NCBI RefSeq assembly: GCF_029028005.1
Contig: NZ_JAOTPO010000030.1
Location: 1-32,275, forward strand
DNA from: Alkalihalobacterium chitinilyticum
GTDB taxonomy: Bacteria > Bacillota > Bacilli > Bacillales > Bacillaceae_F
Direction: 5' to 3'
DNA: 32,275 nt
Numbering within the stretch: position 1 is the first letter of the stretch; every line of letters begins with the position of its first letter. The translations under genes were made by a program, and so were the position numbers. Shown piece by piece: positions 25,954 through 32,275 of the stretch. Under the pieces are notes generated by a model. That model was not told the origin of the DNA, made no database searches, and worked only from the letters and a program-made list of their open reading frames with translations.

Positions 25954-27525
25954 CTATTTTTCAAAGTAGATATTTTTCAATTCAATAATGTCAATTGGAA
26001 ATACTTCTAGTCCTTTGACTTCAGACTTAACTGCCATTAACGTGTATGGAGCTTGAATATAAACAGCGGGCACTTCTGTTGCTAGTGTTTGTTGAACGAA
26101 GTCATAATGACTCTTTCTTTCTTGCTCATCTTGAACGGTCTTTGCTGTTTTGATTGCTGAATCTACTTCTTCATTCACATAGTTAAAGTAGTTTTCTCCT
26201 GACTCGATTTGGTATCTAGCTAACATCGCATCTGGGTCTAGTCTTCCAGTATGAGCGATAATCGTCATATCGTATTCTCTGTTCGTATACACGTTTTCTA
26301 ACCAACTTCCCCACTCTACCATTTCAATTTTTGCATCAATTCCAATTTGTTTTAATTGATCCGCAATGATTTGACCAGCATCGACATGAATTCGAAACGT
26401 TTCAGGAAGAGCTAATGATACAGTGAACCCGTCAGAATATCCTGCTTCTTCTAGTAACTGTTTCGCTTCTTCTACATTGTTAGATAAAACATTCTTTAAG
26501 TCGATGAAATAAGGGCTCGTTGGTGCCATATGGCTTCCAATCTCTTCACCAAATCCCCAGTTTGCACAAGTAATGACTTCTTCTTTATTAATCGCTAAAG
26601 AGATGGCTTGTCTGACACGAATATCATTTAACGGTTCACGTTCATTGTTCATGGCTAAAACTTGAACATTATTTTGTGGAGACATAAATACCTCCAGGTT
26701 TGCATTTCTCTCAATCTGGTCTACATTTTCTCCACCAATTCCACCGATATCAATTTGTCCTGCTTCTAGATTTGCTAATAGAGTTGAAGTTTCAGGAATG
26801 ATTTCCATTGTTACCTTTTGAATTTGCGGCTTTTTCTCACCATGGTAACCATCAAATCTCGTTAACACTACAGCTTGCTGAGGATTCCACTTCTCAAGTT
26901 GATAGGGTCCAGATCCGATTGGTGTGCTTTTTAATTCTTCACCAGCCCCCTCTGGTACAACTGCCGTCCAAGGCATAGCTAATGAGGAAACGAATGTAGC
27001 ATCTTGATTCGTCAGCGTAAATTTAACCGTTTGCTCATCTTCTTTGCTCACTTCTTCAATATTGGCATAATCATTTGCCCTTGGGCTTTCTTCACTTAAA
27101 AGTCGCTCAAACGAGTAAACGACATCGCTAGCCGAAAGGGACTCTCCATTATGAAACGTAACCCCTTCTTTGATGGTAAAAGTCCACTCTAATCCATCTT
27201 CGCTAAAGTTCCAGCTCGTTGATAATCTTGGAATAAGTTCCCCATCAGGAGTTACTCCGATTAACGTATCAAAAATATTGTTGGACACTTGGAAAGTAGA
27301 GGCTGATACGGTCCGGTGCGGATCCAGTCCGTCTACATCATTAGCAATGGCATAAACTAAATGATGGTCCTCTTCGTTGTTTGCTTCTTCTGTTGAAAGT
27401 TCCGTGTCTTTATTTTCACTTGACTGTTCTGTTTCAGTCGATGACTCACTCGCATTACAAGCAAATAAAACCAAACTTAGTAAAGTAACCAGACATGCTA
27501 GAAAAAAAGAATTTTTACGTTTCAT
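25954..27525 (-). CDS. ABC transporter substrate-binding lipoprotein, family 5 (peptide-type)
   Basis: A 523-residue lipoprotein. The signal peptide ends in the lipobox LFAC with Cys23, followed by a Ser/Thr/Glu-rich tether (about 24-55). The SBP family 5 fold follows: LDPHRTVSASTFQVSNNIFDTLIG, GLEWTFTIKEGVTFHNGESLSASDVVYSFERL, PIGSGPYQLEKW, and DIRVRQAISLAINKEEVI. It captures the ligand outside the membrane for the two permeases. Family members bind di/oligopeptides, nickel complexes, glutathione or oligosaccharides; the sequence does not look like NikA and a peptide-like ligand is more likely. The frame opens at 27567, but GAGGAGGC before the ATG at 27525 fixes the start. It is 26 bases after the RpiR gene. 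Confidence 0.92.
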   Translation of the reverse strand: MKRKNSFFLACLVTLLSLVLFACNASESSTETEQSSENKDTELSTEEANNEEDHHLVYAIANDVDGLDPHRTVSASTFQVSNNIFDTLIGVTPDGELIPRLSTSWNFSEDGLEWTFTIKEGVTFHNGESLSASDVVYSFERLLSEESPRANDYANIEEVSKEDEQTVKFTLTNQDATFVSSLAMPWTAVVPEGAGEELKSTPIGSGPYQLEKWNPQQAVVLTRFDGYHGEKKPQIQKVTMEIIPETSTLLANLEAGQIDIGGIGGENVDQIERNANLEVFMSPQNNVQVLAMNNEREPLNDIRVRQAISLAINKEEVITCANWGFGEEIGSHMAPTSPYFIDLKNVLSNNVEEAKQLLEEAGYSDGFTVSLALPETFRIHVDAGQIIADQLKQIGIDAKIEMVEWGSWLENVYTNREYDMTIIAHTGRLDPDAMLARYQIESGENYFNYVNEEVDSAIKTAKTVQDEQERKSHYDFVQQTLATEVPAVYIQAPYTLMAVKSEVKGLEVFPIDIIELKNIYFEK

Positions 27526-27551
27526 ATATAAAGCCTCCTCAATATTTTTGA

Positions 27552-28418
27552 TTAAATGACACACCATTTTCTAAAGAGCTCTTCTTGCTTTTTCAAATTA
27601 CTTTTTACTTGTTCTGGAGCTTGACGGCCGATTTCTTGAATTAATAATTGGCTTACTAATAATGGCGTAACATAAGAGTCGAAGAAACCAATCGATTGAG
27701 TATTCGCTAATAGGGCAACATCTGCTATTGGATAGAACGGTGAAATTGGAGTATCGGTAAAAACAATACTTGTTGCACCATTTTCCTTTGCTTGCTCAAC
27801 AGCTTGCCACGTTACCTTACAATAACGTGGAAACCCGACGGCAATAATAAGATCCTCTTCAGTTATGTAGGCTAACTTTTCACTAAGTTCCCCACCAGCA
27901 GGAAGAAGTTGCGTATCACCTAATATGAGGTTGAGTAAATAGCTTAAGGATGTGGAGACGGATAAACCAGCACGCCAACCTACAACATAACGTTTTTTAG
28001 AATTTATGATACATGTTGCTGCTTGCTGGATCGCTTCTTCTAACTCACTAGTAAAAGATCCTCTTAAGTTGACACATTCCAATTGAACAGCCTGTTGAAT
28101 CCACGATAGGTCATTCGTGGTCTCATTGGCATATTCAAAACGTAAAACGGTTCGATCTGTAATAAAGCTTTCTTGCAGGTGACTTTTCATATCTTGAAAC
28201 CCTTTATAGCCCAAAACATGGACCAAACGGTGGACGGTCGCTTCACTGACCAATGCCTCCTCGCCCACTTTTTTTGCTGTTGATAATGCCGTTTGTTGAA
28301 GATTTCTCCTCATCCATTCAGCTGCCTTTTTTTGCGATGGACTTAGCTTTTTATACTGTCGATCAATTCGTTCTTCTAGTGTCTTATCCGTTTGTTCACC
28401 TTGAATAACTAATGTCAT
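27552..28418 (-). CDS. MurR/RpiR family transcriptional regulator
   Basis: A 288-residue regulator. The N-terminal HTH_6 domain (about 15-90) has KLSPSQKKAAEWM, TAKKVGEEALVSEATVHRLVHVLGYKGFQDMK. The C-terminal SIS domain (about 115-270) begins YVVGWRAGLSVSTSLSYLLN and includes VGFPRYCKVTWQAVEQAKENGA and IVFTDTPISP, the usual SIS order. RpiR regulators bind phosphosugars or other small ligands. Here the gene sits inside a peptide-type transporter operon, between the HAD gene (23-base overlap) and the lipoprotein gene, so it probably controls this operon. The frame is open to 28469; the ATG at 28418 is chosen because of AGAAGGTGA ahead of it. Likely binding site: the palindrome at 29163-29180. 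Confidence 0.9.
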   Translation of the reverse strand: MTLVIQGEQTDKTLEERIDRQYKKLSPSQKKAAEWMRRNLQQTALSTAKKVGEEALVSEATVHRLVHVLGYKGFQDMKSHLQESFITDRTVLRFEYANETTNDLSWIQQAVQLECVNLRGSFTSELEEAIQQAATCIINSKKRYVVGWRAGLSVSTSLSYLLNLILGDTQLLPAGGELSEKLAYITEEDLIIAVGFPRYCKVTWQAVEQAKENGATSIVFTDTPISPFYPIADVALLANTQSIGFFDSYVTPLLVSQLLIQEIGRQAPEQVKSNLKKQEELFRKWCVI

Positions 28419-29115
28419 GAAGTATTTCACCTTCTTGCAGTAAGCTAACGAGCGAGTCTGTCTTTTCAATTACGGGTATAGAACCTAATTCCTCAATACC
28501 CAGACGACCGAAGCGATTAATTAAGATAGATTGAGCACCAATCTTTTTTGAACCGACTACATCATCGTAGTAATTATCACCAACATAAAGCAGCTCCTCC
28601 GGTTTGCAATTCATCTTCTCTATTAAACTTGTAAAGATGCGAGGGTCCGGTTTTTCAATTCCTTGTTCTGAAGAAACGATGATTTCTTCAAAATAACGAT
28701 CTAAGCTTAATTGACTAAGAACATCCCTACAGCTTTCATCCCAATTGGACAGCAAGGCGAGTCGGTATCCTTTGTTTTGTAATTCTTCTAGTACAGTTTG
28801 GCTCCACGGAAAAGGTGACCAACCTTTGCGCTGGCTCTTGAAAAACTCATACTGTCTCTCAATATCAAATCTGCATTGAAGGTGATAATTAACCACACCT
28901 AAATACCATGGAAAGTACGTTTCAGCCCGTTTCCCTAGCGCTCCTGGATACTGACGCATAAATGTTTTATCAGCTAAATGAAAAGCTATTTCTACTTCTC
29001 TTCGTCTTAACTCGGTTTTGTTTTCTTTTGCAAATGCTAAGTACGTATCTTCACGATGGTTAAAAGCTAGAGTATAGCCAAGATCAAAACCAATCACTTT
29101 TACTTCACCTAACAT
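28396..29115 (-). CDS. HAD-superfamily hydrolase with unusual motif I
   Basis: A 239-residue HAD protein with a C1-type helical cap (about 20-95). Motif I is FDLGYT (nucleophile Asp11), motif II LLSNWDES (Ser123), motif III EKPDPRIF (Lys155), motif IV YVGDNYYDD (Asp180, Asp184/185). The second Asp of the DxD motif, the general acid/base of HAD phosphatases, is replaced by Gly13; haloacid dehalogenases have Tyr there. So either a non-phosphatase activity or a shifted acid/base is possible. It is the first gene of the operon, with GGGAGGG before its ATG, and overlaps the RpiR gene. Substrate unknown; it could act on the imported compound. Confidence 0.82.
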   Translation of the reverse strand: MLGEVKVIGFDLGYTLAFNHREDTYLAFAKENKTELRRREVEIAFHLADKTFMRQYPGALGKRAETYFPWYLGVVNYHLQCRFDIERQYEFFKSQRKGWSPFPWSQTVLEELQNKGYRLALLSNWDESCRDVLSQLSLDRYFEEIIVSSEQGIEKPDPRIFTSLIEKMNCKPEELLYVGDNYYDDVVGSKKIGAQSILINRFGRLGIEELGSIPVIEKTDSLVSLLQEGEILHDISYSR

Positions 29116-29162
29116 TTAATCCCTCCCTTTTGTGTGATTGACTTCTTTCAAAATCAATCAAT

Positions 29163-29180
29163 TTGTAGTCTTAACTACAA
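29163..29180 (-). promoter_or_regulatory. Palindromic operator candidate for the RpiR-type regulator
   Basis: TTGTAGT (29163-29169) and ACTACAA (29174-29180) form a perfect 7-bp inverted repeat with a 4-base spacer, 48 bases upstream of the first gene of the operon. A TATACA on the minus strand just upstream (about 29188-29193) could be a -10 element, in which case a bound protein would block initiation. The regulator encoded two genes further on is the natural candidate. Confidence 0.5.
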
Positions 29181-29263
29181 CACCTAGTGTATAAATGAAT
29201 TGTAAAACTAGTATTAAGCTAGTTTTGAAAAATGCTAATTATTAGTAAAGGATAAATTAATAA

Positions 29264-29436
29264 AAGGACTCCATCGTTGGTAAATCAACAGATGTGAAAG
29301 TTGACCTAACAGGTAAGATGATCGGAATAATTAAAAAAAGGAACGAAAAGATGACATTGGAGTGAAACTAGGGGGTACTTACGATGGTTTATTGCATGAT
29401 CATATATACAGGCTTAAAGAAAACTATTTTCTTTAA
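29264..29436 (+). pseudogene. Possible frameshifted coding relic before an orphan terminator
   Basis: Between the operon promoter and the esterase gene, one plus-strand frame is open from 29264 to 29365 (includes STDVKVDLTGKMIGIIKK) and the next from 29335 to 29436 (includes DDIGVKLGGTYDGLLHDH). They overlap at a run of seven A (29333-29339), where a single-base slip would join them into about 55 codons. No good start exists and I do not recognise the product. The composition looks protein-like, but chance open frames of this size are possible. Confidence 0.25.
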
Positions 29437-29444
29437 GCCTTTTT
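29411..29444 (+). terminator. Strong terminator without an obvious gene
   Basis: Perfect 13-bp stem GGCTTAAAGAAAA/TTTTCTTTAAGCC (29411-29423, 29427-29439), loop CTA, then TTTTT. No intact plus-strand gene ends before it; it may belong to the relic at 29264-29436 or to a short RNA. It insulates the esterase gene from upstream transcription. Confidence 0.85.
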
Positions 29445-29540
29445 GATTATTATTAAATTTTTTAACTACCTATAGCTTTTAATATCGAGGTATTAAAAGA
29501 ATAATAAATTCTGTCGTAATTTTACGAACGATTATTATAG

Positions 29541-29546
29541 TATAAT
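29541..29546 (+). promoter_or_regulatory. Possible -10 element of the esterase gene
   Basis: A consensus TATAAT lies 57 bases before the esterase start. No -35 better than TAATTT (18-base spacing) was found. Confidence 0.35.
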
Positions 29547-29603
29547 CACTCTAGCAATGTTAATATTTTGAATATTAAGAAATTTAATACAAGGAGTGAT
29601 GAA

Positions 29604-30593
29604 ATGACTAGTTTTAAAAGATTACCTTTAGTAATGCTACTGTTCATTCTGATGGTTATGTCATTAGCTACTAGCGTTACTGCACAGCAACAGCAAATAG
29701 GCCCTCCTGATCATAGTGGGTCTTTTGATTTCGATGGTTACACCAGAACCTTCGATTATTATATACCAAGTTCTTATAATGAAAAGAAATCCGTTCCTCT
29801 AATGATCTCTTTCCACGGAAGAGGTAGTAATGCTGAGGGACAAAGATTTTTATCCGGATTTGAAGCAGTTGCAGAAAAAGAAGGATTTATCGTGGCTTTT
29901 CCAAATAGCACAGCATTAGGTCACGAAACACTTCTAGGTCATCGTTTTCAGTGGAACGATGGAAGAATTGATACGCCTCAATTCAATGCTGGCGTAGATG
30001 ATGTTGCCTTTACTGATGCGCTTATAGACTATTTCGAAGGAAAATATAACATCGATCCGAGTCGTATCTATGCAAGCGGTATGTCTAACGGATCTATATT
30101 TGCCAATCGCTTAGCTGTAGAATTATCCGATCGTATTGCAGGTATTGGTGCAGTAACAGGTCCTCTAGCATTTCCGATAGCCCAACAAACTCCAAAAGGG
30201 CCTGTTACCGTAGTACTTTTCATGGGTGTTGAAGACCCTATCGTTCCTTATGACGGTGTTCAAAATTACCTTCTAAGTACAGATGCTACTATCGATTATT
30301 GGGTCAAAGCAAACAACACGGTTAAGAAACCTAGGGTTACCTACTTACCTCAAACCGAACCAGGAGACCCAACCAAAATCCGTAGAGAAGTTTATAGTGG
30401 CGGCAAACACGGCACTCAAGTAATCCTCTACAAAATGGAAGGCACGGGTCACACTTGGCCAAGTGGACCACAATACGCTGAAATTAAAGATATCGGTCTA
30501 GTATCTCACCACATTAACGGCTCTCAAGTTATCTGGGATGAACTGAAAACACATCGACTTCCGGGCGCCAAGGCTCAAGGAAAACAAAAGTAA
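29604..30593 (+). CDS. Secreted LpqC/PHB-depolymerase-like esterase
   Basis: A 329-residue exported alpha/beta hydrolase. Residues 1-27 form a signal peptide ending in VTA. The fold begins YTRTFDYYIPSSYNEKKSVPLMISFHGRGSNAEG (HG oxyanion at 71-72) and has the block VDDVAFTDALIDYF typical of this family. The catalytic triad is Ser161 (SGMSNGS), Asp211 (GVEDPIVPYDG) and His283 (GTGHTWPSG). The same architecture occurs in extracellular short-chain polyhydroxybutyrate depolymerases, feruloyl/acetyl xylan esterases and LpqC; no separate substrate-binding domain is present, so the polymer or ester is uncertain. AAGGAGTGATGAA before 29604 fixes that ATG rather than the upstream TTG at 29568. Single gene with its own terminator. 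Confidence 0.88.
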   Translation: MTSFKRLPLVMLLFILMVMSLATSVTAQQQQIGPPDHSGSFDFDGYTRTFDYYIPSSYNEKKSVPLMISFHGRGSNAEGQRFLSGFEAVAEKEGFIVAFPNSTALGHETLLGHRFQWNDGRIDTPQFNAGVDDVAFTDALIDYFEGKYNIDPSRIYASGMSNGSIFANRLAVELSDRIAGIGAVTGPLAFPIAQQTPKGPVTVVLFMGVEDPIVPYDGVQNYLLSTDATIDYWVKANNTVKKPRVTYLPQTEPGDPTKIRREVYSGGKHGTQVILYKMEGTGHTWPSGPQYAEIKDIGLVSHHINGSQVIWDELKTHRLPGAKAQGKQK

Positions 30594-30617
30594 TTATTTT
30601 TAGCTAAAAAAAGAACT

Positions 30618-30654
30618 GAGCATGTATCTTATAGTAAAGATACATGCTCTTTTT
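30618..30654 (+). terminator. Terminator of the esterase gene
   Basis: Arms 30618-30630 and 30637-30649 (GAGCATGTATCTT and its complement) pair perfectly over 13 bp, followed by TTTTT. It starts 25 bases after the stop codon. Confidence 0.9.
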
Positions 30655-30698
30655 ACTGACAATGTAAAAACTATTCTAGTATTTATTTTTTTACACTT

Positions 30699-30917
30699 CT
30701 AATCATCCATATCCATATTAAGTATAGCAACTGCCTTCTCGCAATGATCTAATGCATTGATATTCAACATACTATCTAGGGCATCTACTAACTTCTTCCG
30801 TTTTTTATAATATCTAAGCTGCGTTTCATCAAAGTAATATTGAATGATCGGATCCCAGGATCGAGTGGCTTGGCCGACCTCAACTAATACTTCGTCTGGT
30901 AAACCAAAAAGAACTTT
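30699..30917 (-). pseudogene. In-frame continuation of the sigma region 4-like gene beyond a TAA stop
   Basis: Directly after the TAA at 30918-30920 the same frame stays open for 72 codons, to a TAG at 30699-30701. The peptide looks genuine: GLPDEVLVEVGQATRSWDP, then DETQLRYYKKRKKLVDALD and an acidic end NMDMDD. No ATG, GTG or TTG occurs in its first 49 codons, and there is no ribosome binding site, so it cannot easily be a separate gene. The simplest view is that the full gene coded for about 198 residues and was cut by a nonsense mutation. Stop-codon read-through or a sequencing error are the alternatives. Confidence 0.6.
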
Positions 30918-31295
30918 TTATAGTGGACTACTTAGTTCTTTCTCTCTTACAAAATATCCAATTTGTCTTTTTAGACGATACTCAGCATCTAGGCGTATTT
31001 TCCCAACACCTGAGCTAGTAATGCCTAGTGGTTTTGCAATTTGACTATATGTAAGAACTTCTCCTGTAACTCCGTATACTAAGTCTAAAACTCCTATTTG
31101 TCTTTCAGTTAAAATTTCTTTGAAATGGTGATATACATTTATAAATCTCTTATATTCTTCCGTTTCTCTTCTTTTAAACAATTGATAGCAAGGTCGTCTG
31201 CGTCTAGTTATTCGCTGATAAGAATGGCTATTTCTCATTCCAATCATTTCTAAATAAAATAGAGCATCTTCTTTTGTGATTTGTTGTTCTTCCAC
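30918..31295 (-). CDS. Sigma-70 region 4-like DNA-binding protein, probably truncated
   Basis: A 125-residue basic protein. Residues ~62-115 resemble sigma factor region 4: LTERQIGVLDLVYG, then SQIAKPLGITSSGVGKIRLDAEYRLKR with a helix-turn-helix. The N-terminal part (MEEQQITKEDALFYLEMIG, ITRRRRPCYQLFKRRETEEYKRF) is helical and basic and I do not recognise it. Phage-type transcription activators have a similar layout. The start is GTG at 31295, 6 bases after GAGGTGAG. The frame continues for 72 codons after the TAA, so this may be only the first two thirds of the original protein. It lies in a stretch with other broken genes. Confidence 0.6.
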   Translation of the reverse strand: MEEQQITKEDALFYLEMIGMRNSHSYQRITRRRRPCYQLFKRRETEEYKRFINVYHHFKEILTERQIGVLDLVYGVTGEVLTYSQIAKPLGITSSGVGKIRLDAEYRLKRQIGYFVREKELSSPL

Positions 31296-31369
31296 TACTT
31301 CTCACCTCATGAGAGTCATATGATTAAATTTTACCACCGTTTCACGACTGCAAATCAAATCTTCTTCAA

Positions 31370-31753
31370 TTAAATAATACTCTTAAGCTCTTCATCGTAA
31401 CTTATATATAACGGGTGGCGTGGGAAACCTTGTTTCGTTTGTCCTAAACAATACAAATCGTAACCCGCAAAAAGGTTTGGAATGTCCTTGTGTCGTTGAT
31501 GAATGGTGCAATTTTCACCCCACGCAATGACAATCAATGATGCCGAATCAAGTGCACGAGTAAGGTATTTTTCATTTTCCGGCCCGATCGCATCTGCTTT
31601 GGGTAAGTATTTTAATTCCTCGTATTTGGTTGCTCGGTAAGCAAATAAGTTAACGATTTCAAGGGAGCCACATCCCCACTTTTGCGCGAATTTAATACAT
31701 CTTTTAGTTGTAGTATCGTCTTCTTCAGCATTTGCTGTACTCGGATTGAGCAT
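31370..31753 (-). CDS. DUF1643 family protein lacking its N-terminus
   Basis: 127 residues matching DUF1643: MLNPSTANAEEDDTTTKRC, WGCGSLEIVNLFAYRATKYEEL, ENEKYLTRALDSASLIVIAWG, GFPRHPLYISYD. Family members (recalled) start 30-45 residues earlier with a YRY-L-R-W type segment before the MLNPSTA motif. Here similarity can be followed only about five codons upstream (VVFV), and no ribosome binding site precedes the ATG at 31753. The DNA further upstream instead carries the end of a plus-strand gene. It is therefore probably a decayed gene. The biochemical function of DUF1643 is unknown; such genes are frequent in phage and accessory regions. Confidence 0.7.
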   Translation of the reverse strand: MLNPSTANAEEDDTTTKRCIKFAQKWGCGSLEIVNLFAYRATKYEELKYLPKADAIGPENEKYLTRALDSASLIVIAWGENCTIHQRHKDIPNLFAGYDLYCLGQTKQGFPRHPLYISYDEELKSII

Positions 31754-31911
31754 TACAAAAACAACCAGTTGAGAAATTAAGCCAAAACTTAGTTGATAGC
31801 CTAGGTACTTATACAGAGGAAATTGCTCACCATGTCGATGATAAGACGGCCGCTTTGAATAAACGAGTGTTTGACATTGAGACGGTGGTACAGCGGATTA
31901 GTAGGCAGTGA
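31750..31911 (+). pseudogene. C-terminal remnant of an unidentified plus-strand gene
   Basis: A plus-strand frame is open from 31750 to the TGA at 31909-31911, 53 codons without a start codon. The peptide is helical and coiled-coil-like: VEKLSQNLVDSLGTYTEEIA, HHVDDKTAALNKR, VFDIETVVQRISRQ. Codon use looks like that of a real gene, with higher GC than its surroundings. It begins inside the DUF1643 motif on the other strand, which suggests a rearrangement joint near 31760-31770. I cannot assign the parent protein. Confidence 0.45.
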
Positions 31912-32275
31912 TTGTGTTTCATTTCCTTTAAAACGTTATTTATATTTCTAGGTAATGCGCTGGATGAGTAGTAATTACAAGCTAGTTAACATTGTATTTT
32001 GTATTCATATCCTCTACAAGTCAAAATTATAATTAGCATAGAAGAACGGACAGGTTAGTACCTGTCCGTTCTAGCTTTATTGTCCACTAAAGGCCACATA
32101 AGTATCGCAAAGTTACTACAAATAGATTTTGTGTTAATGCGCAGTATCGTTGTACTCCCTCTGTTAGATTAATATATCTCTTAAATACTCGCTTATTCGC
32201 AGGATTTCAAACCACTAGTAAGAACTATGACGGATAAATGGAATGAGTTTTGAGAATAAAGGCTACATGAAGGCA
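31912..32275. other. Right-end region without an intact gene
   Basis: About 360 bp. It contains the hairpin at 32043-32072 and several short open frames. One of these, ending in MTDKWNEF at 32254, is too short to call. No promoter, RNA gene or repeat was recognised. Confidence 0.4.
32043..32072. terminator. Perfect 12-bp GC-rich hairpin, possible terminator
   Basis: AGAACGGACAGG (32043-32054) and CCTGTCCGTTCT (32061-32072), loop TTAGTA. The following plus-strand sequence AGCTTTATT is only weakly T-rich. It may end transcription of the gene whose tail remains at 31750-31911. Confidence 0.6.

Noticed and set aside
22362-27525. Nickel importer NikABCDE
   Set aside because: Subunit lengths are compatible, but the binding protein resembles peptide-type family 5 proteins and does not show NikA-like blocks.
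31754-31880. Upstream minus-strand extension of the DUF1643 frame
   Set aside because: The frame stays open, but its translation has no resemblance to DUF1643 N-termini, while the plus-strand frame over the same bases looks coding.

Overview
The window reads as chromosomal DNA of an AT-rich, Gram-positive, Bacillus-like organism (family Bacillaceae, inferred). Supporting signs are strong AGGAGG-type ribosome binding sites, many U-rich intrinsic terminators, GTG and TTG starts, a GMP reductase very close to the Bacillus type, a Vpr-like exported subtilase, and an ahpC-ahpF pair behind a PerR-like box. No rRNA, tRNA, CRISPR array or complete transposon was seen.

Left edge (1-4320): the first 120 bases are the 5' end of a group IIC intron on the minus strand. 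It sits directly after the terminator of a MarR-type regulator gene. Upstream follow a long AlaX-type alanyl-tRNA editing protein and malate synthase G. A 0.5 kb gap (4321-4858) holds paired GTTATATAA boxes in front of the malate synthase gene and an unexplained ~51-bp degenerate tandem repeat.

4859-11145: a MoxR ATPase / DUF58 / DUF4129-like membrane protein operon with overlapping genes, diverging from a large secreted Vpr-like protease (inhibitor I9, S8 catalytic domain, inserted PA domain, C-terminal beta domain).

11232-17638: two 84-residue bactofilin-like paralogues flank a YhgE/Pip-type membrane protein (with exact 18-residue repeats) and a KdpD-like universal stress protein behind a structured leader. 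Then come a DUF2642 protein and an alpha/beta hydrolase with the full residue set of fluoroacetate dehalogenases.

18024-21324: guaC, then ahpC-ahpF on the plus strand.

21540-29115: one long minus-strand operon, in transcription order HAD hydrolase, RpiR-type regulator, family 5 lipoprotein, two permeases, two ATPases, metallo-beta-lactamase-fold hydrolase. A perfect TTGTAGT/ACTACAA palindrome lies in front of its first gene and is the best operator candidate. The operon probably imports a peptide or similar small ligand; the ligand is not known.

29116-32275: a secreted LpqC/PHB-depolymerase-like esterase, then accessory DNA with broken genes: a sigma region 4-like gene whose frame continues 72 codons beyond an in-frame TAA, a DUF1643 gene without its N-terminus, the tail of an unidentified plus-strand gene overlapping it, and a coding-like relic in front of an orphan terminator.
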